38,295 bases of DNA from Planctomycetota bacterium (GTDB lineage Bacteria; Planctomycetota; UBA1135; GCA-002686595): NCBI GenBank assembly GCA_028278425.1, contig JANQEJ010000237.1:1-38295 (forward strand), given 5' to 3'. Shown one piece after another: positions 8,417 to 17,363 of the stretch. Below the pieces are notes generated by a model. It was not told the origin of the DNA and made no database searches. It was given only the letters and a program-made list of their open reading frames with translations. The number at the start of each line of letters is the position of its first letter. Position 1 is the stretch's first letter. The position numbers were made by a program, and so were the translations under genes.

Positions 8417-8913
8417 AGAAGGTCGCGCTCCTGATGGGCTCGGACTCGGACCTGAAGCGGCTCGAGGCCTGCATCGATCACCTGCGGAAGTTCGAGATCC
8501 CCTTCGAGGCCCGCGTGATGTCCGCGCACCGGACGCCGAAGAAGGTCGTCGACTTCGTCGAAGGCGGCGAGCGCAACGGCATCGGCGTGTTCCTGTGCGC
8601 CGCCGGCGGCGCGGCCCACCTCGCCGGCGTCGTCGCCGCGCACACCGACCTGCCGGTGATCGGCATCCCGATGGACAACCCGCCGCTCGGCGGCATGGAC
8701 GCGCTGCTGGCGACCGTGCAGATGCCGGGCGGCATCCCCGTCGCCTCGGTCGCCGTCGGCGGCGGCGGACCGGCCAACGCGGCGCTCTTCGCAGCGCGCA
8801 TCCTCGCTCTGTCGGACGAGACGCTGGCGCAGAAGCTCGCCGCCTTCCGCGAGGAGCAGGCGGCCAAGGTCGGCCAGAAGGACGAGCGCCTGCAGGAGAA
8901 GCTCGGCGGGTAA
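8413..8913 (+). CDS. purE: 5-(carboxyamino)imidazole ribonucleotide mutase
   Basis: Class I PurE, moving the carboxylate of N5-CAIR to give CAIR, the substrate of PurC encoded just upstream. The 166-residue protein has GSDSDLKRLEACIDHLRKFEIP, the SAHRTP loop with the essential His, AAGGAAHLAGVVAAHT, and GIPMDNPPLGGMDALLATVQMPGGIPVASV. The usual hydrophobic pattern at the active site is intact. The GTG start at 8413 shares four bases with the purC stop (GTGA). Consecutive pathway steps in one operon support the call. No purK is seen in this window. Confidence 0.95.
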   Translation: MKKVALLMGSDSDLKRLEACIDHLRKFEIPFEARVMSAHRTPKKVVDFVEGGERNGIGVFLCAAGGAAHLAGVVAAHTDLPVIGIPMDNPPLGGMDALLATVQMPGGIPVASVAVGGGGPANAALFAARILALSDETLAQKLAAFREEQAAKVGQKDERLQEKLGG

Positions 8914-8918
8914 GGACC

Positions 8919-9986
8919 ATGGCGGTCCAGACCATCGCCTGGCACGGTCGCGATCCGGGCTACGTCCGGATGATCGAGCAGACGCTGCTCCCCGGGGACG
9001 CCCGCCTGCTCGAGGTGCGCAACGTGCAGGACATGGTCGACGCGATCTACCGGCTCGCCGTGCGCGGAGCGCCGGCGATCGGCGTCGCGGCGGCCTACGG
9101 CGTCCTGCTCGGCGTCCAGGACGAGGGCGAGCGCGCGCCCGACGAGCTCGTGGCGCTGGTGAACGAGACGGCGGACGAGCTGGCGGCGGCGCGCCCCACC
9201 GCGGTGAACCTCTTCTGGGCCCTGGACCGCATGCGCGCGCGCGCCGAGCGGGACCGCGCGGCGGGTGCCGACTCGCCCGCCATCCTCGAGGGCCTCTTCG
9301 AGGAGGCCGGCGCGATCGCGGAGGAGGACGCCGGCCAGTGCGAGCGCATGGGCGAGATCGGCGCGGAGCTCGTCGCGGACGGCATGACGGTCCTCACGCA
9401 TTGCAACGCCGGCGCGCTGGCCACGGCGGGGATCGGCACGGCGCTCGCCCCGATCTACGCCGCGAAGCGGCAGGGCAAGAACGTCGCGGTGTTCGCCGAC
9501 GAGACCCGCCCGCTCCTGCAGGGCGCGCGGCTCACCGCCTGGGAGCTCATGCAGGCCGGCGTCGACGTGACGCTGATCACCGACAACATGGCCGCGCGCG
9601 TCATGTACGAGGGCAAGGTCGACATGGTCTTCGTCGGCTCGGACCGCATCGCCCGCAACGGGGACGTCTGCAACAAGATCGGCACCTACGGCGTCGCCGT
9701 GCTCGCGAAGCAACACGGCATCCCCTTCTACGTCGTCGCGCCGCTCTCGACCTTCGATCCCTCGGTCGCCACCGGCGCCGACATCCCGATCGAAGAGCGC
9801 CCGGCGGAGGAGATCACCGAGGGTTTCGGCAAGCGGACCGCGCCCGAGGGCGTGCGGGTCTACAACCCCGCCTTCGACGTCACGCCGGCGGAGCTCGTCA
9901 CCGGCATCGTGACCGAGGTGGGCGTCATCGAGCACCCCAACACCGAGCGCGTCGAGGAAGCGCTCCGCCGCGGCGGGCGGCTCTGA
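8919..9986 (+). CDS. mtnA: S-methyl-5-thioribose-1-phosphate isomerase
   Basis: Converts methylthioribose 1-phosphate to methylthioribulose 1-phosphate in the methionine salvage pathway. The 355-residue protein has RGAPAIGVAAAYG near residue 50, LTHCNAGALATAGIGTALAPI with the catalytic Cys at about 162, VFADETRPLLQGARLTAWEL, and FVGSDRIARNGDVCNKIGTYG with the catalytic Asp at about 242. These positions agree with the Cys160/Asp240 pair known from Bacillus subtilis MtnA. It starts 5 nt after the purE stop, so it is probably cotranscribed with purC-purE. This is an unusual partner, though both routes deal with adenine and ribose phosphate metabolism. A possible terminator lies about 60 nt downstream. 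Confidence 0.95.
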   Translation: MAVQTIAWHGRDPGYVRMIEQTLLPGDARLLEVRNVQDMVDAIYRLAVRGAPAIGVAAAYGVLLGVQDEGERAPDELVALVNETADELAAARPTAVNLFWALDRMRARAERDRAAGADSPAILEGLFEEAGAIAEEDAGQCERMGEIGAELVADGMTVLTHCNAGALATAGIGTALAPIYAAKRQGKNVAVFADETRPLLQGARLTAWELMQAGVDVTLITDNMAARVMYEGKVDMVFVGSDRIARNGDVCNKIGTYGVAVLAKQHGIPFYVVAPLSTFDPSVATGADIPIEERPAEEITEGFGKRTAPEGVRVYNPAFDVTPAELVTGIVTEVGVIEHPNTERVEEALRRGGRL

Positions 9987-10043
9987 CGTCTCCGCGGTTC
10001 GCCTTCAGATCGCCGGAGCGGGTGTCCGATCCCTAACCACCGC

Positions 10044-10081
10044 CCACCGCGACGCGGCGGTGGACGACCCCGAAGCTTTTT
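10044..10081 (+). terminator. Possible terminator after mtnA
   Basis: CCACCGC at 10044-10050 pairs perfectly with GCGGTGG at 10057-10063 around a 6-nt loop. A run of five T follows at 10077-10081, 13 nt beyond the stem. The gap is longer than in a classical intrinsic terminator, so function is uncertain. Confidence 0.35.
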
Positions 10082-10112
10082 CCGGACTCCCCACGGAAGG
10101 CTGCACCGCAAC

Positions 10113-10487
10113 ATGACCCCCACTCCGAAGAAGCAGTCGCCCGGCAAGGGCACCGCGCACGTCAAGACCCGCACCCCGCGGCCCGACGAGCTCACGCGCG
10201 AGACGTTCGAGTTCATCGCCGCGATCGACGACTACAAGCGCCGCCACATGCGCTCGTTCCTCGACGACGTCCAGATCCTGAGCGTCGCGCACGAGCTCGG
10301 CTGGACCCCGTCGGGCAAGGCCGTGCCGGTCAAGCCCAAGAAGGACGAGATCCAGGCCTTCGCCGGGGCGCGGGAGAAGTACCGGGTGGAGCAAGGGCGG
10401 CTGTTCCCGAGCTGGAGTGAGATCTTCGAGATCTTGATGGAGCTGGGATACGCGCGGGCGGAGGAAACGGATAGCGACGCCGCTTAG
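10113..10487 (+). CDS. Small hypothetical protein, probably conserved
   Basis: A 124-residue soluble protein with no family I can name. The first 25 residues are Lys/Pro/Thr-rich and probably disordered. The rest looks like a compact helical domain: LTRETFEFIAAIDDYKRRHMRSFLDDVQILSVAHELGW, then a basic linker, then FPSWSEIFEILMELGYARAE. The FLDDVQIL and FPSWSEIFEILxxLGY parts look like conserved signatures of a small family I associate with planctomycete-like genomes (recollection, not checked). GGAAGG lies 12 nt before the ATG as a ribosome-binding candidate. It is convergent with the downstream kinase gene, 25 nt away, and probably monocistronic. The many charged residues are compatible with a nucleic-acid or ribosome-associated role, but this is a guess. 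Confidence 0.75.
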   Translation: MTPTPKKQSPGKGTAHVKTRTPRPDELTRETFEFIAAIDDYKRRHMRSFLDDVQILSVAHELGWTPSGKAVPVKPKKDEIQAFAGAREKYRVEQGRLFPSWSEIFEILMELGYARAEETDSDAA

Positions 10488-10512
10488 GTCGTAGCCCGAA
10501 AGCCAGCACCCC

Positions 10513-13134
10513 CTATTCCGCCGCGCGGTAGCGCTCCAGGTTCGCCTCGAGCCCCGGCCGGCGCGGGTCGTCCGGGCCGACGGCCGCGAGCGCGCGCTCT
10601 TCGGCTTCGGCCGCTTCCCCCGCGCGGTCGTTGAGAAACAGAGCCTCGGCGTAGGTGTCGAGCACGTCCGCGTTGTCGCCGCGCAGCTCCATGAGACCGA
10701 CCGCCCGCTGCGCCCAGCGCAGGGCCGTTTCCGGGTCCCGGATCGCCGGATCCCCGTCGGGGTCGATCAACACCCACGCGGACTCGTTCCAGGCGAGCTC
10801 GTCCTCCGGAAGGGCCAGGCGCCAGTCCTCGAGCGACGCGGTGCGCTCCTTCGTTTGGCCGAGCACGGCGAACACCTTCTGGCGGTAGAAGTAGAAGGCC
10901 GAGACCGGCCGCACAGAGCTCGCGATCGCGGCGTCCCAGTGCTCGATCGCCTCCTCGAAGCGATGCGGCGTCTTCATCAAGGAAAGGGCGAGGTTCGCCC
11001 GCAGCAGCGGATCGTCCGGGGCGTGCGGCAGGACCTCCTCGTACATCCGCAGCGCCGTCTTGTACTCCTCCCGCCGCTTGTGGATGTTCGCCAAGCTCAC
11101 CTTGGCCTTGTGGAAGTCGCGGTTGCGCTCGAGCGCGTCGCGGAAGGCCTCCTCCGCCTCCGCGAGCTTGTCGAGCTTCAGGAAAGCGACACCGCGGTTG
11201 AAGTGCACCTCCGCCACGTCGTCCGCGAGCGCGGCCGCCTTGTCGAAGACATCGATCGAACGCTCGGGGTCGGAGTCCGTCAGCGCCACGCCCAGGCCGA
11301 TCAGCGCGCGCGGGTAGTTCGGCCGCTCGGCCAAGCACCGCTCGAACGCCTCGATGGCTGCGGCGCGGTCGGTGACCATGCGCGCCATGCCGACGAAATA
11401 CCAGGTGGTCGGCCGGTCCGGCCACAGGCTCGCGAGCGCGTTCGCCGCGTCCGAGGCGGCGTCGGCGTCGCCGGCGAACGACGCGGCGCGGGCGAAGTCG
11501 CAGTAGTAGAGGGCGCGGCGCTTCGGTGCGATCAGAGCCGCCTCGTGGAGATAGGAAAGCGCCTGTCGCGCCAGGTCGGCGTCGTTGCCCGCGGTGCCGA
11601 GGATCCGGCGTCCGAGCAGGGACAGCTCGAGCGCGGTTTCCGGCTCGCCCAGGCTCGCCTCGAGCTCGTCGGCCGCCTCCGTCTCGCCCACGCTGCGCAG
11701 CAGGTCGAGACGCAACGCGTCGAACTCGCGCTCGGTCAAGCCCTTCGCGTCGTCGAGGACCGCGAGCCCCTCCTCCGACTCGTCCATGGCGCGCAGCGTC
11801 ATCACCTTGCCGATGACCGCGGCACCGTTGTCGGGCTCCATCGCCAGGACCTCGGCGAAGGCGGCGAGCGCGACCGCTCCCTCCTCCTCGGCGAGCGCCA
11901 GATAGCCGTCCTCCACGCGCTCCGCGAGCCGGGACGTCTCCACGCGGGCCTCGCCGGCGCGGAGCTCGTCCTCCTGCGCGCGCAACTTGGTGGCGAGATA
12001 GCCCATCACCGGCAAGGTGACGAGGAGCACCGCGACGAGCGCCGCCTTCAGGGGCTCGCGCCGCGTCCACCGCGAGAGGCGGGCGACGGGGGACGCGCGC
12101 CGGGCCCGAATCGGCCGCAGCTCGCGGAACGCGCGCAGATCGGCGACGAGCTCCGCGGCGCTCTGGTAGCGGCGGTCCGGGTCCTTCTCCATCGCCTTCA
12201 GGACGATCGTCACCAGGTCCGCCGGCAGGGCCGGATTGAGCTTGTTGGGCGCCTGCGGCTCCTTGGTGAGGATCTTGCTCAGCACCTCGTGCGAGGTCTC
12301 CCCCGTGAACGCGGGCTGGAAGGTGAGGAGCTCGTACAGCGTCACGCCGAGCGAGAACAGGTCGGAGCGGTGGTCGACCTTGACCCGCCGCGCCATCGCC
12401 TGCTCCGGAGAGACGTAGCGCGGCGTGCCGGCGAACTCGCCGGTCTGGGTGACGTGCGGCAGGCCCTCCTCGCGCGCGAGGCCGAAGTCCGTCAGCACCG
12501 CGACCCCGTCCGAGCGGATGACGATGTTGGACGGCTTCACGTCGCGATGGATCACGCCGTGCTCGTGCGCGTAGCTCAGCGCCTCGCCGACCTGGATCAT
12601 GAGGTCCACCGCGGACTCGAGGAAACCGCCGCGCGGCGCCTCGACCTTCGGCGTGCCGGACGACGAGGAGGGTTTCGCGCCGCTGGGGTCGCTGTCGCCG
12701 GTGTGCCTTCTCACCAGCGAGGAGATGGGCGTGTTGCGCAGCGTCTTCGGCGACTCCGAACGAAGCTGGTAGATCAGCTTGTCCACCGGGAGCCCGCGCA
12801 GGAACTCCATCGCGAAGTAATGGAAGCCGCCGGTGACGCCGATCGAGTGGACCTCGGCGATGTTCGGGTGGTTCAGCTTGCCGGCGGCGGAGGCCTCGCG
12901 CCGGAACCGCTCGACGGCGCGCTCATCGAGGCTCAGGTGCTGGGGCAGGGTCTTCAGCGCGACGGTGCGGCCCAGCGAGATCTGCTCGGCCTCGTACACG
13001 ATGCCCATCCCGCCGCGCCCCACTTCGCGCAAGATCCGGAAGTCGCCGACCTCCCGCGGCGGCGCGTCGTCGCCGAGCTCGCCGAAGCCGTGCGTCTCAG
13101 CCTGGGAGGTGTCGTCCCGGGGTTCGTCCGACAT
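10513..13134 (-). CDS. Membrane-anchored Ser/Thr protein kinase with C-terminal TPR repeats
   Basis: An 873-residue Hanks-type kinase. The catalytic domain (about residues 32-340) has the GRGGMG loop at 40-44, Lys61 in VALK, HRDVKPSN at 197-204, DFG at 216-218, and GTPRYVSPEQ. An insert of about 50 Ser/Pro-rich residues (121-171) splits the hinge region from the C-lobe, an uncommon place for such a loop. A single membrane segment at about 363-382 (LKAALVAVLLVTLPVMGYL) puts the following TPR region outside the cytoplasm. The TPRs (about 410-870) include repeats such as AEVHFNRGVAFLKLDKLAEA. The ATG at 13134 begins 8 nt after TAAACT, a -10 candidate. Ligand and targets are unknown. Confidence 0.92.
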   Translation of the reverse strand: MSDEPRDDTSQAETHGFGELGDDAPPREVGDFRILREVGRGGMGIVYEAEQISLGRTVALKTLPQHLSLDERAVERFRREASAAGKLNHPNIAEVHSIGVTGGFHYFAMEFLRGLPVDKLIYQLRSESPKTLRNTPISSLVRRHTGDSDPSGAKPSSSSGTPKVEAPRGGFLESAVDLMIQVGEALSYAHEHGVIHRDVKPSNIVIRSDGVAVLTDFGLAREEGLPHVTQTGEFAGTPRYVSPEQAMARRVKVDHRSDLFSLGVTLYELLTFQPAFTGETSHEVLSKILTKEPQAPNKLNPALPADLVTIVLKAMEKDPDRRYQSAAELVADLRAFRELRPIRARRASPVARLSRWTRREPLKAALVAVLLVTLPVMGYLATKLRAQEDELRAGEARVETSRLAERVEDGYLALAEEEGAVALAAFAEVLAMEPDNGAAVIGKVMTLRAMDESEEGLAVLDDAKGLTEREFDALRLDLLRSVGETEAADELEASLGEPETALELSLLGRRILGTAGNDADLARQALSYLHEAALIAPKRRALYYCDFARAASFAGDADAASDAANALASLWPDRPTTWYFVGMARMVTDRAAAIEAFERCLAERPNYPRALIGLGVALTDSDPERSIDVFDKAAALADDVAEVHFNRGVAFLKLDKLAEAEEAFRDALERNRDFHKAKVSLANIHKRREEYKTALRMYEEVLPHAPDDPLLRANLALSLMKTPHRFEEAIEHWDAAIASSVRPVSAFYFYRQKVFAVLGQTKERTASLEDWRLALPEDELAWNESAWVLIDPDGDPAIRDPETALRWAQRAVGLMELRGDNADVLDTYAEALFLNDRAGEAAEAEERALAAVGPDDPRRPGLEANLERYRAAE

Positions 13135-13142
13135 CCCGGGCG

Positions 13143-13148
13143 AGTTTA
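13143..13148 (-). promoter_or_regulatory. -10-like element (TAAACT) for the Ser/Thr kinase gene
   Basis: TAAACT on the minus strand ends 8 nt before the ATG at 13134. Its first three bases are the stop codon of the upstream frameshifted gene, so the TA could be present for coding reasons alone. Confidence 0.35.
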
Positions 13149-13872
13149 GGGCACGCCCATGACCGTAGCCACGTTCGAGAAGCGGACGGTCAGGAAGAGC
13201 GGGTGCAGCATGGCCACCTGGAAGACGAGCGGGAAGCCGAGGAACGCGGTGGAGGTCGGAATGGTCGCGGGGAAGGCTTCCCGTCGTCATCGCAAGGACG
13301 CCACGCGACACGAACACATTGCCGCCGATCGACACGTCGCCCGTCGGGTCGAGGAGGATCGAGCCGCTGAACTCGGTCGTGACGGTGTCGATCGACCCCG
13401 CGCCCCCCAAGACTCCAAGCCCTTCGAGCACGAAGGTGCCCAGTCCGTCGATCACGCCCTCGACGTCCACGTTGCCCGTGTTCGTCAGCGCATTGCCGTT
13501 CGTGATCTCAAGCGTCGCGCTCGCCTCGACGACGAGGCCACCGCACTGCTCGTCGCTGGAGACCACCGGCTGGAGGATCGTGACCGGGATGACCGCTTCG
13601 GTGAACTGGTCCGGAACGCCGTCGGTCCAGTTGGAGCTCACGGTCCACGCCGTTCCCGAGTTCCCCGTCCAGGGGGTCGTCTGACCCGCGGCCGCACCCG
13701 CTGCCAAGATGAGCAGCAAAGAACCGCGGACGAGGTTGCAGACCTTCTTCGTGCGCTTCGCCCCCTTCCGGCGATCCCCTTTCGCGAGCGGGGTTCTCCG
13801 GTGGGGGCACCGCGGCGTTTGGAGACCCCAACCCCTGGCGAGTACGAGGGCCGCGGCTCTCCGGATCATCAC
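13146..13872 (-). pseudogene. Frameshifted exported surface protein (beta-solenoid start, conserved C-terminal tail)
   Basis: The frame begins at 13872 (GTG) or 13869 (ATG) and holds a signal peptide (LVRGSLLLILAAGAAAG), then an autotransporter-like opening (TPWTGNSGTAWTVSSNWTDGVP) and glycine-rich strand repeats such as NTGNVDVEGVIDGLGTF. Near 13269-13272 (GGGG on the plus strand) the frame is lost: the same phase runs on without a stop into the kinase gene. Dropping one base there gives a continuous frame into PATIPTSTAFLGFPLVFQ and a TAA at 13146. This tail looks like the C-terminus of planctomycete surface proteins. The product would be only about 240 residues, so an internal deletion is also likely. 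A sequencing or assembly error in the homopolymer is an alternative to real decay. Confidence 0.55.
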
Positions 13873-13893
13873 ACGGACGCCGGATCCTGGGGC

Positions 13894-14844
<951 letters not shown>

Positions 14845-14845
14845 G

Positions 14846-16084
14846 TCACTCGCCCGGATAGATCGGGAAGGCCTTCGCCACCTCGCTGACCTCGGCCTTC
14901 ACGCGGCGCGCGACGGCCTCGTCGCCGGGGGCGCTCAGGACGTCGGCGATCCAGTGGCCGAGCCGCACCATCTCCGCCTCGCCGAGGCCGCGCGTCGTCA
15001 CGGCGGCGGTGCCAATGCGCACGCCGCTCGCCTTCATCGGCGGCTGCTGGTCGTACGGGATCAGGTTCTTGTTCGCGGTGATGTCGACGGCGTGCAGCGC
15101 GTCCTCGGCGTCGGCGCCGGTCAAGCCGAGCCCGGACACGTCGAGCAGGAACAGGTGATTGTCCGTCCCGCCCGAGACGATCCGCAGGCCGCGTTCGGTG
15201 AGCGTCCCCGCGAGCTTCGCCGCGTTGGCGACGACCTGCCGGCCGTAGTCCTTGAAGTCGTTCCCCTGCGCCTCGCGCAGCGCGACCGCCTTGGCGGCGA
15301 TGACGTGCATGAAGGGTCCGCCCTGCCCGCCGGGGAAGACCGCGCTGTTGATCTGCTTGATCCAGTCCGCGCCGCACACGATCAGGCCTCCGCGCGGGCC
15401 GCGCAGGGTCTTGTGCGTCGTCATCGTCGTGACCGCCGCGTGCGGGACCGGGCTCGGGTGCACGCCCGCGGCGACCAGCCCGGCGATGTGCGCCATGTCG
15501 ACCAGGAGGTGCGCGTCCACCTCGCGCGCGATCTCGGCGAAGGCGGCGAAGTCGATCACGCGCGAGTAGGCCGACGCGCCCGCCATCAGGACCCGCGGGC
15601 GAAGCTCCAGCGCCTGTTCGCGCACGCGATCCATGTCGATCCGCTCGGTCGCCTTGTCGACGCCGTAGGAGTGGAACTCGTAGAAGACGCCGGAGAAGTT
15701 CTTCGGGTGCCCGTGCGACAGGTGCCCGCCGTGGTCGAGCGACATGGCGAGGATCTTGTCCCCCGGCTCGCAGAGCGCCATCAACGCCGCGATGTTCGCC
15801 TGCGTGCCGCTGTGCGCTTGGACGTTCGCCCGCTCGCTGCCGAAGAGCTCCCGCGCCCGGGTCCGGGCCAGCTCCTCGATGTCGTCGACGTGCTCGCAGC
15901 CGCCGTAGTAGCGCCGGCCGGGATACCCCTCCGCGTACTTGTTGGTCGGGACGGTGCCCATCGCCGCCATCACCTCGCGCGAGGTGTGGTTCTCGGAGGC
16001 GATCAGCTCGAGCTGGCGCTCCTGGCGCAGGAGCTCGGCCTCGATGGCGTCCCAGACCGGGTCGTCGCTCTTGAATCGCTGCAT
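14846..16084 (-). CDS. glyA: Serine hydroxymethyltransferase
   Basis: PLP enzyme converting serine and tetrahydrofolate to glycine and methylene-tetrahydrofolate, the main one-carbon source, including for purine synthesis. The 412-residue length is normal. Motifs include LELIASENHTSREVMAAMGTVPTNKYAEGYPGRRYYGGCE near the N-terminus, and the PLP lysine in TTMTTHKTLRGPRGG. SGGTDNHLFLLDVSG and GVRIGTAAVTTRGLGEAEM lie in the C-terminal part. The ATG at 16084 (MQRFKSDDPVWDAIE) fits the usual start; the open frame runs further upstream but with no homology. It is divergent from the DUF1573 lipoprotein gene, with 109 bp between the two start codons. The CobW-type gene follows after 1 nt. Confidence 0.96.
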   Translation of the reverse strand: MQRFKSDDPVWDAIEAELLRQERQLELIASENHTSREVMAAMGTVPTNKYAEGYPGRRYYGGCEHVDDIEELARTRARELFGSERANVQAHSGTQANIAALMALCEPGDKILAMSLDHGGHLSHGHPKNFSGVFYEFHSYGVDKATERIDMDRVREQALELRPRVLMAGASAYSRVIDFAAFAEIAREVDAHLLVDMAHIAGLVAAGVHPSPVPHAAVTTMTTHKTLRGPRGGLIVCGADWIKQINSAVFPGGQGGPFMHVIAAKAVALREAQGNDFKDYGRQVVANAAKLAGTLTERGLRIVSGGTDNHLFLLDVSGLGLTGADAEDALHAVDITANKNLIPYDQQPPMKASGVRIGTAAVTTRGLGEAEMVRLGHWIADVLSAPGDEAVARRVKAEVSEVAKAFPIYPGE

Positions 16085-16193
16085 GCGGAGGTTCTGGTTC
16101 GGTTGGAGAGGTGTTGCCGGGGCCCGCAAGAGAACTAGGGCGGCGGAACATTGTCTCCTTGCTCCCGCCCTGTTCAATAAGGGAGCGAGCCCC

Positions 16194-17363
16194 ATGCGCC
16201 TCCCCCACGCCCTCCCGCTTCTCCTCACCCTGACGCCGCTCCCGGCGAGCTGCGGCGGCTCCACCGACGCCGGCGCCGGAACCGCCGGCCGCGGCATCGT
16301 CGTGCTCACCGAGAACCCGGAGCACCACGAGGTCCCGCCCGAGGAGCTCCTGGCGCAGGGCATCCGCCCCCACTTCCACGACTTCGGCCGCGTGCCGGTC
16401 GGGGACAAGGCGCAGCACGTCTTCCGCCTGCGCAACGACGACCCCGAGCCGGTGACGATCACCCGCATGCAGCCCGAGTGCGGCTGCACAAAGCCGGTGA
16501 TCCAGTACACCTCGGCCGACGGCGAGCTCGTGCGCGGCAACCCGGACCCGCGCGCGAAGAAGGTGATCACGCTCCCCCCCGGGGTCGTCGCCGAGCTCTA
16601 CTTCAACCTGGACACCGGCAAGGTCCGCTACACGAACCGGGACGAGCTCTACACCGTGCAGATCGCCACGGACTCGCCCAACCGACGCTTCTTCGCGCTC
16701 GAGACGCACATCTTCGTCGAGGACGCGTTCCAGGCGACACCGATGCCGATCGACCTGAAGCGCATCTCGCGCAACGGCGGCGGGCGCGGCACGTCCGACA
16801 TCATCCAGGCCGGCGGCGTCGGCGCCCGCCTGCTGCGGATCGGCGACGTCGATCCGGGCCTCGAGGCGCGCCTCGAGGCGAACGAGACCCTCGGGCGCGA
16901 ATTCTGGACGCTGCACGTCGAGGTGCCCCCGCCGCTCGAGCCCGGACCGCTGGTGCGCAAGCTCCAGATCCTGACCGAGGACGCGAACGGCAACCCGTAC
17001 CGCCCGCTCGAGGCGACCGTGATCGCCATGGTGGTCGAGGACGTCGACTGGACGCCGCTTCGGCTCATCGCGCGCGGGACGACGCTCGCGGAAGGCGGCC
17101 AGCGCGAAGCGGAGGTCGAGGTGTACTCGCTGGTCCCCGACGACTGGCTCCGGATCGTGACCGGCCGCATCGAGGGCGACGGCGCCGACAAACTGGAGCT
17201 CACCCTCACGCCCGGTTACGTCGACCAGGTGCGCGGCAGCGAGCGCTGGACGGTCACCCTGCGCCTGAACGAGCCGAGCGAGGAGATCCTGCGCGGCAAG
17301 GTGATCCTCTCGATCGAGGGCAAGCCGGACGCGGCGATCGAGTACGGGTTCTACCCGCGGTAG
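16194..17363 (+). CDS. DUF1573-containing lipoprotein
   Basis: A 389-residue exported lipoprotein. The signal peptide ends in the lipobox LPASC with Cys at residue 20. The first domain (about 55-190) matches the DUF1573 pattern: HDFGRVPVGDKAQHVFRLRN followed by the CGCTKP motif, which is typical of these Ig-like, ASPM/SPD-2/Hydin-type folds. A second beta-rich region with similar strands follows and ends in AAIEYGFYPR. AAGGGAG, 9 nt before the ATG, is a clear ribosome-binding site. The last 13 nt overlap the convergent tyrS gene. The likely place is the periplasmic face of a membrane; the function is unknown, as for most DUF1573 proteins, which are abundant in Planctomycetota and Bacteroidota. 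Confidence 0.87.
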   Translation: MRLPHALPLLLTLTPLPASCGGSTDAGAGTAGRGIVVLTENPEHHEVPPEELLAQGIRPHFHDFGRVPVGDKAQHVFRLRNDDPEPVTITRMQPECGCTKPVIQYTSADGELVRGNPDPRAKKVITLPPGVVAELYFNLDTGKVRYTNRDELYTVQIATDSPNRRFFALETHIFVEDAFQATPMPIDLKRISRNGGGRGTSDIIQAGGVGARLLRIGDVDPGLEARLEANETLGREFWTLHVEVPPPLEPGPLVRKLQILTEDANGNPYRPLEATVIAMVVEDVDWTPLRLIARGTTLAEGGQREAEVEVYSLVPDDWLRIVTGRIEGDGADKLELTLTPGYVDQVRGSERWTVTLRLNEPSEEILRGKVILSIEGKPDAAIEYGFYPR

